This document shows, piece after piece, positions 1-12,950 of a stretch of DNA of 64,000 nucleotides. The stretch spans positions 419,773 through 483,772 of the forward strand of contig BCIH01000010.1 in the NCBI GenBank assembly GCA_002897115.2. The letters run 5' to 3'. The stretch is from Prototheca cutis (lineage: Eukaryota > Chlorophyta > Trebouxiophyceae > Chlorellales > Chlorellaceae). The notes beneath the pieces are model-generated. The model was not told where the DNA came from. It made no database searches and saw nothing but the letters and a program-made list of their open reading frames with translations. A program made the position numbers and the translations under genes. Position 1 is the first letter of the stretch, and every line of letters begins with the position of its first letter.

Positions 1-3000
1 ATCAGCCACCCGACGGGGGTCTTGGTCTCCTGCGCTGACAGACGTGTGATCAAATGCTTGGCGGCTGTGCAGGTGGAGCTGCTGGCCTCGGGGGAGGTGT
101 GGTTCTGGGCCCGCGATGATGGCCAGGCGATGGTCGACGCGCGGGAGGCTGGAGAACAACAACGCATGACCGCCGGCACTAGTGCTATGGTGAGGCTGCA
201 GCTGCGACCGGCAGATGCCGCCGCGATGACTAACACAACCAATGCAGCAGCACCGGCGATGGCACACCTCAGCCCCCCCGAATGGCTGCGCATCACGCTG
301 GCCACCAGTCCCTTTGAGGGCGCCGGGACGGGGTGCGGCGTGGCGGTGCAACTGCACGGCGCGTCGAGCAGCACGGGGATGATGACGCTTCCCTCGCAGG
401 CGGGTGNTTTTGACCCTGGAGCCCAGACCTCGTTCAGGGTCCAGGTTGCGCCTCTGGGCAGGCTTGCCAGGCTCACTGTCGGGCACGACGGCCGGGGACC
501 CTGCCCACACTGGCACTTGAACTGGTTGGAAGTTACCAATGAAGCCTCTGGTGAGGAAGCGGCGTGTTTGACTGAGGAGCGGGTTGTTCATCAGTTGGGA
601 GTGCCATGGGCCATGGAAATAGACCTCTCCCTCCCCTCAACTCCCAATTTAAAAAATCCCTGGCTGCCCCAAACGCCACCCAGGCACACGCCAAGGCTTT
701 GCCTGCAGACAGTGGCTGTCCAGAGACCGCGGCGCAGGCCAGACCTGTTTGACCCTGGTTCCATGCCCGGACGACGTCCGGATGCGACCGCACGAGTACC
801 TCGTCCAGGCTTGTGGGCCCGGGGTCAAGACTCTGGGCCCCCTGCGTGGGTGCGCCGTGACCCTCCATGGTGCTGCAGCCAGCGCGGGGGGTGTGAGCCT
901 GGGACCAGAGGGCCATGCCACGATCAAGGCCCAGCCCTTGGGGCCGCTGCGGAGGTCGACACTCGAGGGCGTTGCCCTGGCAGGCGACGGCTGGCGGCTG
1001 GAGGAACTGCGCGTCAGCTGCGGCACTCTGGGTCTACATGCCACGTTCCCAGTGCCCGAGGGAATGGGGCAGGGGCCTACGCCTGCAATGCTGGAGCTGT
1101 TCCCAGAAGGCGCGCTGGTGCAGACAGACCATGTCACCAGGGCTGTGGTAACCTCCGCACAGCTTCTCGGAGCGCTTCCAAGTACAGGTGGCCGGGCCCA
1201 GAAGGGTCTCGGCTGTCTTGGAATGGCCGAGCCAGAGCCTGCGCTGTACCAGGCACAGGTCGTGCTCTCTTGTTTTGACCCTGGTGCAAGACCCGAGACT
1301 GGCGCCGGCTCATGCTTTGGAGGCGGCCGGGGGGGCATGGATCATTACCCCCGTGGCGCTGCTGAATACCGGGCCCCGGGCCTGAAGTTGACCATGCATG
1401 GGAGCGATGGGAGTTGTGTAGGCCCCGTGAATCTGTGCTTTCCGGCGGCCGAACTGGGGACAAACAGCTTCACTTTCCCACTGGCTGCCCGGCTGCTACC
1501 TGATGTTGCCAGCCTGATGCTGGCCTGGGAAATGGGCCCTCCGGAACCAGTCTGGCGGCTGGAGTGGGTCCTGGTCTCCGTAGTGGTCGGCGGTCACGAG
1601 GGCCAATCCTTCTGGTTCCCAGCTGGGAAGCAGCTGCATGCCGCGGGATCGTGCCGCCTGGCTGTCAAGACCATGCCTGCTGACGGGCCAGTTATTGACG
1701 CCTGGTCGCCGGCTGGTCAAGGACCAAGCATGGACGTCATGTCGCCACCACAGCACATCGCGGGCCCCAACCCCGGCATGGGCTCTGGGCCTGGGGCCAT
1801 CCGCAAGGTGCCCAAGGTACACCCGGCGGCAATGGCACATGAACCCCTGCAGCCGGCGGTTGTAGCGAAGGCAGCTGAGCAATCCCCAGTTGATGTATGG
1901 GCTCGTTCTTCTTTTGGCTTTGTGTTGGGAGGGAGGCACCCTTGCAACCGTCCACATTCTACCTTGCAAATCCCTATAACCATGACAATGCAGTGTGCTG
2001 CTGTGCGGGAGCTGCCTCCAAGGGTGCCCATCCGGGTCGCGGTGTACACTTCCGACTGCCTTGGAGAAGGACATCCGCAGGGACTGGACTTGGTGCTGCA
2101 TGCTCGTAGCGGCGCCGGGCGACCGGGGTCCGACGGTGCTGCCCTGATCCGACAGCAGCGCGTCCGCCTGGACATCAACAGCATTGCAACGCAGCCGGGG
2201 CATGTGGCGGAGCAGGCGGCGTCGCTGGGCTTGACGCTTCAGGACATTGCACATGCAGAACTGATCATGGACCGGGTATCCCCAGGAGGCACCACCTGGC
2301 ACTGCGACTTTGTAGCCCTGAGCGCGGCGGAGGAGACGCTGTACTTCCCCTGCTCCACCGCCTTTGGCAGCCGGCTGTCGGCCCGGTTGCAGCCTAGCTG
2401 GCGCAACCCCCGGGCAGACTGCCTGCTCTACACAGTGCAGATCGACGCATCTCCTGCACTCCCATTGCATGTCCTCGTACGGCTCAGGGGCACGGCGCAG
2501 GACGCCGAGCAAGCCGGCTGGCGTCGTGTGGCCGGCAGGGAAGCTGCCCTGCAGCTGTACCCCCTGGGACGTCTCACCTGGGTCAACCTCCGGAGCTCAA
2601 ACCCCGCCTCCCAGCCCTGGTACCTGGAAAGTTTCCGAGTCACGGCAGCAGCCACGCGCCAGACATTTCGCGTACCGGCGCACTGCTGGATCGGCGACAG
2701 CGAGGCGGAGGTCTACAGCTTCCCAGCAGTTGCGGAGGATGATCTGGTCTGTTGTTCTCTGGACCTCCATCTGTCGGCTGCTGGGCTGGTAAACAAGTGC
2801 AGACCCTTTTTGAGCTGGCGCGGCCTACGTCAGGACTTGATCAAGGCCGGCGTGCAGTCTGCGAGCCCTGACCTCTTCCCCGGAGGCCTTGAGAAATCGC
2901 CACCAAAACTGTACCTAAGCCCTCCAGCCCAGGAGGCATGGGCCAGTGGCCGCTGTTCCTGCACGCTCTGGCTGCCCAGGGCCAGACTGCCCGATTCTGG

Positions 3001-6000
3001 CACCCTGTCGTTTGGTCTCAAAGGGATGGACAGGACTGACTGCGTCGTCCTGCACTGGGCAGCGCTACGCCTCCCTCCCAAACAATCCAAACCCACGGTG
3101 AGAAGAGAATGCACGTGTTCTGGAGCGGGTGATGAGAGGTCGCCGAGTTTTGACAATCATGGAGTTTGTCGAGGGGTGCCATCTCACGCAATGATGGCCT
3201 TGCCTTCCATCTTCGCACCCACCAACAATGCAATCCTCCCCACCTCCCCCCCAAAATTGTATGTTAGATCTGGTATTTCGAAGCTGAAGCACTGCTGGAT
3301 GCTGACTGCGCTGCGCCAGCCGACCTGCACCTCGTGCACAGCTGTCCAGATCGTGGTAGCGCATGCAAGGTAGGGGACCAACTGGTGGGGTTTTCAAGAC
3401 CAGCCACCAGTAGAGGAAGAGGTTATGTTGTGAGATTCAAAACCGCACTGCAACTCTCTTTGCCATGCCCTGCACATTACAGGTGTCCATCACCACAGCG
3501 GCGGCGCCTGACGCCGGTCTCAGCTACGAAACAGCGGCTGTGCTGTCGCTGCTTGGCAGCTCTGGTGCCCAGCTCCGGCACCTCATTCGCTGGGCGCCCG
3601 GCTCCTTCCTGCCAGCTTCTACCCAGATACTCCAGTTCAAAGGGCCAGGTTGACTTGGCCGGCTGGTTGGAGGCTGTTAGACTCCTAATTGCACAGGACA
3701 TGATTTGTGTGTTTCCTGGCCAGGGTCTGGGTGCGGTGACTCAGAAATGGGCGATGACGTCTCCTCAGAGGACAGTCACATGTCAAGTTTTGTGTGGACC
3801 ACCTGGCAACGACAGCACCACCATCCTCACTTTATCCGGGGAGCATCACGTTTTCCCTAGCATGTGTCCTGCATCAAGCAAACACACGTGCTCTATTGCA
3901 CCACAGATCTCGGAGGATCCATCGCAGAGGCAACCGTTGCGCTGTACAGCAAGCATAGCCAATGCTCCTGGAGGATCTCGGAGATTTCTGTCGCACGCGG
4001 TCGCACNGGTGGCGATGCCAGCACGCTAATCCCCTCACCAAACACCACATTGCCGCCAAACACATTGCGGTTTGTCCCCGGCAAACCCACACAGGCGCCA
4101 TCTCCCTTTGCCAGCCCGCAACTGTCTGCTTCCAGCGGTGCAGTCCCCCCACCTGCACCGCCGCCTCCCACGCTCACCGTGACCGTGCATGCCAGCAGAC
4201 AGGCAGCAGGGGCGACGACGTCTTTGATCCAGGTGGGGTTGGCTGGCACACGAGGGTCCACCCCGCTGTGCACGCTGTGCCGGGGCTCCGAGCCCAGCGA
4301 GCGCCACGATGCGGCCATCGAGACGACGGGCGTTGGGCGCATCCGGCGGATTATCCTCGTAAACAATGCAGCAGGTGGGGGCGGGGGTTGGCACAGGGTT
4401 TTGAAATGAGGGTTTGATGGTTGGATTGGCAGAGTATTTCATTGGCGTACCCCATTCTCATCGGCGTACACTACCCCCCCTTCGCCTCCCTTCCCAGCCC
4501 CCANNNNNNNNNNNNNNNNNNNNNNNNNNNNNNNNNNNNNNNNNNNNNNNNNNNNNNNNNNNNNNNNNNNNNNNNNNNNNNNNNNNNNNNNNNNNNNNNN
4601 NNNNNNNNTCATCACTCGCTGGTACACCCCCCCACACACACACACCCACCCACCCACAACTTTTCAGGTTCGCATCCTGACTGGTTGGTCTTTGGGGCCG
4701 AGATTTGGGACCCGGTTGCCCGAGCCAGGACTTGGTTTGGGACGCCAAGCCTCCTGCCAGGCGGTTCCAAACTTGAGCTGGTGCCCAGCACCCGGCCTGC
4801 CGAGGAGGAAAGCGAGAACGAGAGTATCGAGAGCACACCGGTGCCGATCGTACAGCGCATGACACCCTTTATGGCGGCCGCATCTCCGTCAAAGCCCGCC
4901 ACGTCAAGTCTAGCTGGTTTGTGGGTCGAGCAGGCAACTTCTTCCTCGATGGATGTCTGGTGCCTGGAGGTGCATACCAGTTCCCTGAGCCAGGCGGGGA
5001 GCGACAGGCATGGCGGCGGCAGCATCGCAGCAGGCTTGCCTCCCGCCGTGCTCTGCCTTTCCTGCGAGGCTGGTGCAGCCGGCGATGGCGGCACGTTCAC
5101 CTTGCCACCATCCAGCTTCCCGCCGGCTTCCTGCAACGAGTACGACGTGCAGCTGCCCGGTCCCCCAGCTGCCATCTCCCTCTGGCTGGAGCAAGGGCCT
5201 GAATGGGCCAAACTCCACCTAGACAGGCTCGAGCTCATCTCGCCGACTGGTCTTCGGTCGACGTACCCTGTTCGAACCTGGGTTAAAGCAGCCGAGACCC
5301 TTACTGCACACATGGAGGACGCTGCGCAAGGGCCGGAGCTGTGTTCTATGAGAATTGATGTGAGCGATGTTCGGGGCAGTGCCAGCCAGTGCTGTCTCTT
5401 CCTCACGTTTGCCGATAGTCTAGGGCAGACGGCCGGTATGTAGCAGAGGGGGGTGTGGGGGTTTGTTTGCGCTTTCTTTCTGGAGAAGAGGCACACTACT
5501 GATTTGGAATTTCGCACAATATTCATCAGGCATCCACCCAGACAGCCGTTGATGGCGTCGTGCCAGTCAACCTTTGAGGCAGGCCGCTGCAATGCCTAAA
5601 GGGTCCTACTCTTTATTTCACAATCAGAGGTCCAAGCTGTGGATGTCTCAGTTCTTGAAGAGTGTGGACCCCAGCTTCTGAAGACGGAAGTCGCGCTCCC
5701 CAACCCCCAGACCTTTGAGACTGTCAGCTTGGCGTTGGACGGTCCAAGTGCGTGAAGAGCAGGAATTGGGCTTGGGGGTGGGGGTTTGATACATGGCGAT
5801 TGCGTAACAATTGAAATGATGCGAATTGTGATTGCATGCAGCCCGTCGCATGCAATCACCGCTGCAGGGTTGGTCAATTGACCTTGTTCCTTCCTGCACA
5901 GCATTGATCCCCCACTGAAATCATTCAATCTCGACACAGGTGGGCAGTCATGCTCGTTGTACGTGGGAGCCATCACTCTGGCACCCCAGAGGGATCCGGC

Positions 6001-8067
6001 AGCGACCAGCACCTTTCCCTGCAACCAGGTGCGGGAGTTTTCATTGTCATGGGAGAAAAGACTGCGTCGCCGGGTAGGGGAGGAACCCGTTTCCATTGTC
6101 AGGTGGAGTGGCGCCNGGAACAAAGAGCGTGGCCCATCGTTTCCCATTTGCTGCAGTGGGTCTTCTCGGAGCAAGTGGGTGGAGCACCGGACAGCGCGGG
6201 AAGCTCAACCGGCTACAGGATAGAAGTCCAGACGACACAGCAGAGGGGTTCAGGACTCAAGATGGGGGGTTACGTGTTGATCACTCTGAATGGACACCTG
6301 TCCCAAGCAGGTCAGTGGTGGCTGGGTGACTCATGAGTTTGGAGGGAAGTTTTATTCAGGCAATGGGGGTCATGATTGGAGACACGAATCGCAGAATGCC
6401 ATCAACAGTAGCCGTCCTTCGTACAGTGCCTGTCACAACACTCATGATCGCCACCCCCACCGGCCCTCCCCCGCCTCAGGCCCGTTCCGGCTGGGGCCCG
6501 CACACAAGCACTCCCGGCCGCTGTTCCGGCGGGGCAGCCTGGATGTGTTTGAGTTTGCAGATGTGAGGCAGCTGGGTCCGCTGCACTCCATCACCATGTC
6601 TGTGGAAGGTGGTCGGAAGCTGGCTTGGCTTCCCGCCTGGGTCAAAGTCACGNAACTCGCCAGCGAGAGGGCTCCGGCATTCTTCCCCTGCCACCGGTGT
6701 GTCTTGCCTGGGGGTTCTTCTTCTTGTGTGCGCTTGACATACCGACCTGGCATCATTTTTTTATCTCATGGGGGTTCAACGGCGGTGATGATGATGACGA
6801 CATCATTCCCTGGTGGCCAACAACACAGGTGGCTCACGCACCCCCAGTCCTGGGGCAGCAATTCGCGTGAGGAATTTGCCGTGGTGGTGAGCGAGAGCGC
6901 GGCTGCCAGCCATGTGCTGAGTCCCCCTGGTCCTGCAACTGCCGAGGATCCAAGAGCCGGTACCATGCCCGAGCCGGCATTCTTGCCTGGGTACCAGCTC
7001 ACTTTCCACACCAGCCGTAGCTGCAACTCGGGTACATCAGCCAAGGTGGGCTGAAGTTGTAGTTGAGATGCGGGGATTTTAGGTAATTTGTTGATGCCGT
7101 TGAGCCCTGCAAACCGGCATGGTTGGGGTGTCAATAGCTGCTGCCTGGCTGTGTGAACCCATTTGCGGTTTTAGTGGTGTGGATCTCATCCTGGGGAATG
7201 AGCAGCGGATCAGGCCAGGTTCCTGGCAGCTTCCATCACAGCTTATGTGCCCCAACCCTACGACCCAACACCTCAGGCTTGCATGGAGCTACTTGGAAGC
7301 CGAGCGAGCAGCGGCGTGCTGCCGCTGATCCGGGCACGCCGTGCTTTCCGCCCAGGCGGCAAGGACACGTTCACGTTCCCGCACATCCCCTGGCTGGGAG
7401 ACATCCGGTGCATGCGAGTGGGCACGGATGGCACCGGCCTCTTTCCCGGGTGGCACCTCCGGTGTGTTCTGTGTGTGAATTAGGGCTGGTTTTGCTTCCT
7501 CTGCTGGGTAGATAATTGTGCCATGGTCTCTTATGAAAAGCAGTGATCACGTGTTGCCCATCACATCCATGCCCTGTACCCATGGATTTTGATGCCTGGT
7601 GCAGCTGCCTGCTCCAAATTTCAGATGCAAACTTGCCAGAAATGAATTTCGTTGCTGCTGCATCTGTTTGGCGGCGGTCCCTCCCCCAAAACACAAAGCA
7701 AGCACGCTCCTCTCAAACTCCAAAAAACATTCGTCGCAGGTCCATTGAGGTGTGGCACATGCCCTCGGATCGGCGCTGGCACCTGCCCTGCGATGCCTGG
7801 ATCGATGCCAGTTGCAAGTTCAGCCGCTGGCTGACCGTGGACGACGGGTCAGAGGACCGCAAGTGGGCGGCGGCCGCCGCTGGGAACCAGGGTTTGAACC
7901 GGGGTCGAAAGAAGCACAACCCCCGAGAAGGAAACCCCCGGAAGACCGAGTCTGGCGACGGCATGATCATGGCCATGTACCGCTCCTGGCCCGACGGACC
8001 CACTCGGTTTGGCAATGCGCCACGGTCTGCAGCGCCCTGGCAACTGCCTCACGGGCGGGGGGCCTGA
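1..8067 (+). CDS. Multi-PLAT/LH2 domain protein (LOXHD1-like), 5' end outside window
   Basis: Spliced gene running in from the left edge and ending at TGA 8065-8067. The translation repeats a beta-sandwich module typical of PLAT/LH2 domains: an opening strand like LRITLATSPFEGAGTG, a middle block like FDPGAQTSFRVQVAPLG, and an end of the form W-x-L-x-x-(L/F)-x-V followed by a Phe-Pro turn. Modules are visible near 280-560, 785-1080, 1380-1640, 2025-2370, 2425-2690, 2755-3080, 4890-5275, 6480-6710 and 7315-7830. Typical closings are WRLEELRV, VWRLEWVLVSV, TTWHCDFVAL and PWYLESFRV. PLAT domains bind membranes or proteins; strings of them resemble animal LOXHD1. No lipoxygenase or other catalytic domain and no membrane span is seen in the part present. 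A large open exon covers about 749-3090; the rest is broken into short exons whose borders I did not fix. A gap at 4504-4608 interrupts it. Family call is good, exon model incomplete. Confidence 0.72.
4504..4608. other. Assembly gap of 105 N
   Basis: Run of undetermined bases inside the multi-PLAT gene, apparently within an intron. It ends exactly where a 34-base sequence begins that also occurs at 9409-9442, which suggests the gap was left by a repeat. Confidence 0.99.
4609..4642 (+). repeat. 34-base dispersed repeat, copy 1
   Basis: Starts directly after the N gap and is identical to 9409-9442. The left 19 bases are complex sequence and the right part is a C run followed by CA repeats. It lies in intronic sequence of the multi-PLAT gene, in the gene's sense orientation. 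Confidence 0.85.
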
Positions 8068-8245
8068 GACGGGCGCGTCCTAGCTAGGCTGCAAGCTGCT
8101 TTTCTGTTGCGTTTCATGGATCGAATGGCACCCACCCTGTTATGTCTGTCATGTGCATGGGCATCCCGCCAATTGCGAACAAACCACTGGCAGCCAATGA
8201 ATTTCTGTGACATGAACGACCACTGCTTGCCATGCCAAGGACAAA

Positions 8246-11200
8246 TCATGCGAGCAACGGTCGGCGCTGGGTGTCGCCGGCCAAACGGCGTTCTTTCACC
8301 ATGTCAGACAGCACGCCCAGACCCGCAAGGTTAAAGCCCATGGCCTCGCGTGCTTCGCCCAGCCGTGCATGGAGCTGGTCGCGCAGCGTGCTCAGCGTGC
8401 TGCGGGCCGCCGGGGACACCGACAGCTGCGACAGGTGCAGGCGTGCGAGAAGCAGGACCAGGCGCGTCACCGTCTCCAGTGCGGGGCCCCGGGCAGCGGG
8501 ACCCCGGAGCCAGTCCACGGCATACCGCAGCAGACTGAGTGCGTCGCCAAAGGACAGCAGCAGCGCCGCGCTTTCCAGCTCGGGACCCCGCACGCGGCGT
8601 ACCGCCGCCAGCACGTGCTCCGAGGGCGAACGGCCGAGAAGCAGCGGATTTGGTGTGGGACGGGGGGCGCCATCGTGGGCCTCAGTCTCCCACTCCTCCA
8701 GTACCCGTTCCTCCGCGGCAGCAGCATCTATCGCTTCGACGACAGCATCAGCAGCGGAGACCGATTCCTGCGTGCGCCGTGCGGCTGGTGCGGCAGCGCC
8801 TTCTTCGCCCAGCGCAGCCGGCGCTGCACCTTCCGCCCCAGGGACGAGGGGCTGCTCCTGCTGCCGCACGAGGTCAGCCTCGAACAGCGACTCCAGCCGC
8901 CGCTCCTTCTCTTCCTCTACGAAAAACGGCTCATCCGTCTTGTCCCACCGACGCAGCGACCGGTCTCCGGAACCTGTGTGAAGTCGATTTTTGTATGGGT
9001 GTGTTTCGGGGGGTAAATTGGGTGTGTGATTCGTGTGTGTTTGAGCGCTTGGATACCCCTGACCGGACCAGACCTGTGAGGAGCCAGTCGCCGAGGCTGG
9101 ACACCGCCAGCGCCCAGACCGGGCCGTGGTGCCCTTCCAGCGTCAACAGCTGGTCAAACTTGTCGGCATCCCAGTACTTGACCGTGCCGTCCTTTCCTCC
9201 CGTGAAGACGTAGTGCGTGCCTGGGACAAACGCCGCCTGCATCACCGAGTCGCCATGCGCAAACAGCGAGCGGTGGCAGTCGCCGAAATCCAGGCCCCAG
9301 ACCTTCAGGTTTTTATCCGCNGAGCCGGTGACCAGCAATGTGGAGTCTGTCGATGGTTGGTGTTGAGGAGATGTGGATTTGACTGCAAGTCAGACAGATG
9401 TGTTTGGATCATCACTCGCTGGTACACCCCCCCACACACACAAATCACATAAACCCTGAACACACCNGAGGAGATATCCATGCAGAGCACGGGCAGTTTG
9501 TGGCCATACAGGGACAGGAAGAACTTGAATGTGTCCAGGAAGAAGATGCGGACCGTGGCGTCGAGCAGCGCCACAGCCAGCAGCTTGCCGTTGGGACTCA
9601 CTCGCACGCTCATCACGTCATCCGTCATTTGCATCGTCCTGAGCGGCGGAGGGGGGGGTTGCAGATGGTGGTTGGGAATGCGGTTGCAGCAGTGGGGCTC
9701 CGTACTGGGAAACGATGTCATTTTGGCATGGCAAGAGGGCATCGTCCCTTTGCGTCGCAAGGCCACAGCACTGCCAACTCACGTCACAACCGATCCAACA
9801 ACGTCACATGATCCAATTTCCCATTGCACAAACAGACTGACCTGGTGTGTTTGATCCCGAGGTGGTGCTTGGGCGGCCGTGCCGCGTCGCCTTGCTCTTC
9901 GGGTTCTGTCTCCAGCGTCCACATCCACTCCTTGACCTCCTTGTCGCTGCTGCCACTTACAAAGCCCGTATTGTCGGGTAGCGCCGCCAGAGACCAGATG
10001 GTCCCTGTGTGGGCTTGGACGGTGGTGAGCGTCGTCCCAGCAGCGACATCCACGACGGCCAGCGTGCCGTCCTTGGACCCCAACACTGCGTGGCGGTTGC
10101 CCGGCGCAAACAGGAGTGCCGTGCCGTAGCCCGACTCCACCGTGCGCAGGCATGCCCCCGTGCGTGGGTTCCAGACTTTGACCCCGGAGGTCGAGGCCGT
10201 GGCGGCCAGGGAGTCGTCCGACGCCAGGGCCAGCGCCCGCACATCCCCCCGGTGCCCTGGACCGTCGATGATCGACACCCGGCTGTGCGTCGCTGCCGCA
10301 TCGCCCAGCGTCGCGCCCGCGGCGTCTGGCCCTACTGCCAGGTCCCAGACTTCCAACGAATTGTTTGCCAGCGCAAGGACAACTGTCAGCCGGTTTCTCC
10401 GGCGTGGACCGGGGGCGACGGCGCGGACGCGGTGCTTGCTCCGCAGCACGGGCAACGTCTCCAGCTCATCCTGTGCCTGAATGCCATCGTCTTCAGCTGC
10501 CTCGGCAGCGTTTTGTTCGGTGCCTTGTCCATCGGCTTCAGCGGTCAGGCCCTCCAGCCACGGCCGCTCCGTGGCTGTAGCCTCAGAGGACGCGTCATCA
10601 GTAGGAGCCCCCGTCTTGGCGCGCTTGGCGCCGGTCTTGGCCTGCTTCTCGCGCCGCCGCCGCCGCCGGCGCTTGGCGTGCCTGACGGCCTCGGCCTCGG
10701 TCCGCACGCGGTACACATCGACAACACGCCCCGCCGATGCACACAGCAACACATCGGGCGCCGCAAAGATCAGCACCGCGGGGCGGTCGGGCGCCGCGCG
10801 GCGCACGGTGCCCAATGATTGCAGGACGTCGTCCGAAGTTGTGGGCTTGGGCACTGCTGTCGTCGCAGGATTTTCAACGCCATTGCTTTTCTCCGCTGCA
10901 ACAGTTGTGATTACAGCATCTCCCGCTCCCGAAACCGAGTACCAGTGGATGCTGTCGTCGGCAGCAGCGACGGCCAGGCGGGTGCCCGTGGCGTCCCGAG
11001 CCAGCGCCCAGACCTCACCCGCCGGCAGGACCAGCGTCTGGCAGCACCGCTGCGCAGCGAGGTCCCACACGCGGACGCGGCCATCCTTGGAGGCCGAGAC
11101 AACGGCGTTGGCCGCGGGGAGAAAGGCCAGCGCGGTCACCTCACCCGTGTGGCCCCGCAACCGCACGAGCCCGGCCTCGGCTCCAACGTCCCACAACACG

Positions 11201-11967
11201 ATGTCCGTGTCCCGGCCGCCAGACGCCAGCGTCGCGCCGTCGTCGCTCCAGCACAGCGAGCCCACGCCCGTCCGGTGCCCGGCAAATGTCGCCTCTAATT
11301 CGTGCGTCTCCAGCGACCACACCCGTACCTGTTGTGTGCGTGGGTGTTTGGGAGGCGGGGGTCTTTTTCTGGGGTGGGTGGGTGTGGGGTCATTGGCAAA
11401 CGTTTGCACAGCACCACAATGCAAACAGACACGCCATACACACAAAAATGGACAGTCCAACACCACATACCATGCCGTCTGCATGACCAACGGCGAGCTG
11501 GTCGGTGGCGGGGGAGGCTGCCAGGCGGACCACCTCGGCCACGGCGTTGCCAGCCTGGTTCCGGGGAGCCTTCAGCCGCTTGACCTGGTGGAATGACATG
11601 CATGGGAAGCAGGGTTACTGTGATGGACTGGGCAAAGGTCCCTGGACCAGCAACTGTATCCAGAGCATGCATGCATGTATGCAACTCGGAGTACTGGGTG
11701 GACCTCAGGCTCGTCGAAACAAACGCCACCTTCAGTCTTTGTGTTCCCACTCCTGCTCATGGCTGGTCCACAGTCTAGCACTCGTGCATCAAGCACACAC
11801 ACGACCCGTTCACTCACCACAGTGGCCGTCTTGACATCCCAGATGCACACGTCCTCGAGGGCAGCGGTGACCAAGTACCGGCCGTCTCTGGTATAGCAGG
11901 CGTCCGAATTGCTGGCGATGACGCCCCAGGAGCTCGTCTCATCATATCTCAAGTACGCCTTGACCAT
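8246..11967 (-). CDS. WDR3: WDR3 / UTP12 (DIP2) WD40 protein of the small-subunit processome
   Basis: Nucleolar U3 snoRNP protein needed for 18S rRNA processing. My model has six exons in phase: 11818-11967, 11471-11584, 9842-11328, 9466-9638, 9074-9346 and 8246-8973, giving 974 residues (the human protein is about 943). It starts [17 protein letters not shown], as WDR3 proteins do. Tandem WD40 repeats follow, for example [21 protein letters not shown] and the [27 protein letters not shown] stretch spanning exons 4-5, which is diagnostic of this family. A basic [11 protein letters not shown] stretch separates the two propellers, as in WDR3. The last exon is the helical UTP12 domain ([19 protein letters not shown]). 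One N falls in exon 5 and one near the exon 4 donor. It is head-to-head with the GIF gene at 12442. Confidence 0.95.
9409..9442 (+). repeat. 34-base dispersed repeat, copy 2
   Basis: Identical to 4609-4642. Lies inside the WDR3 intron 9347-9465, antisense to that gene. Flanking bases on either side do not match copy 1 beyond the CA-rich tail. Confidence 0.85.
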
Positions 11968-12441
11968 TTCGTATTAGGCTATAAACTCAGTGCCACGGTA
12001 TGGCGAGTCGCTTGGGCAGGCAGGGAGGTGGGAGAGCTACTCACAGCCTCGACCCTTTGGGCCCATGCATATGCTTGCTTGCGCGCACTGGCCCGAAACT
12101 CGTTCCCACTCAGCGCCGCCAGTGAAACAAAGATTGTTGTATATATGCTTGCCATTATACACAAGCATCAGCAGTTGCACATGGTCCCTCCAGAGCCCAT
12201 TCGTTTCGGCAAACTGCCCCCCGCGCCTTGGGGCGGTTTCACAATTCGTATGGCTGGGCAGCGGAATGGGCGGCAGGTTTCGTCGATCGATCGGAGCGTT
12301 CAAGCATCCGATGCGCATGTTTCTCATTCCAATTCTTCAAACGCAGCTGGGATTCAATGTATCAAAACCATTTATAGTTACATGAGAAGTCCATGCAGCT
12401 TGTCTTGATCTCCTGCGAGGTGCCATCGACGGGACTGTAGG
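11968..12441. promoter_or_regulatory. Divergent intergenic region between WDR3 and GIF
   Basis: 474 bases between two start codons facing away from each other, so it must hold both promoters. An AT-rich patch with TATA-like sequence lies near 12140-12160. No convincing gene is visible here. Confidence 0.5.
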
Positions 12442-12950
12442 ATGCAGCAGCCTGGTTCCCAGCAGGGCCCTGCCCCGCCCAGGGTGAAGCCGCTGACGAC
12501 AGTGGAGATCCAGCAGGTGCCTGCTTGTGTTGGTTTTACGTCCATGGTTCAAATGCACTTGGTAAAGGCCGGGGCACGAGACGTCTGCTCCGCCCCTCTG
12601 GTGCTCCCACAGATGCTGGAGGAGAACGCCAAGCTGATCCAGGCCGTCGTCGACAATCAAAATCTCAACAGAATGGAAGACTGCGTCATGTGGGTTCGGG
12701 ACTGGGCCAGAGCTGAATGGCAAGAGCGAGCCTTGGTCAGCCACTGATGACGATGGAGTTGTACCTTTGGAGCACCAGGACAGCCGACTTCTCTTCCTGT
12801 CCTCGCAGGCCCACATCCAGATCCACACGCTGCCAGCGCAGGTACTCCAAGAAGCTGCAGGAGAACCTGATGCATCTGGCAGCGCTTGCCGACGCACAAG
12901 CGGTGCCGGCCACCCAGCCCGCCCAGCTGCCCAGCGGTGCCGGGCAGTAG
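12442..12950 (+). CDS. GRF-interacting factor / SSXT (SS18) family coactivator, minimal form
   Basis: Three exons, 12442-12516, 12613-12684 and 12837-12950, give an 86-residue protein. It carries the complete SNH (SSXT) helical domain: TTVEIQQMLEENAKLIQAVV, then DNQNLNRMEDC, then RRYSKKLQENLMHLAALADA. The family signature is an N-terminal TTxxIQxxLEENxxLI followed by LQxNLxYLAAIADAQ. SNH proteins link GRF transcription factors (plants) or BRG1/BAF complexes (animals, SS18) to chromatin remodelling. The Q- and G-rich tail seen in plant GIFs is missing; the protein stops about 13 residues after the domain. Exon 2 ends at a GTCATG donor and exon 3 follows a CCAG acceptor. These were chosen because they keep the family's eight-residue spacing; a longer exon 2 (adding three codons) is possible. 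Confidence 0.88.

Noticed and set aside
9842..11328. Long open frames on the plus strand across the WDR3 exon (for example 10481-11596)
   Set aside because: They are antisense shadows of a high-GC coding exon; the minus strand carries clear WD40 repeats.
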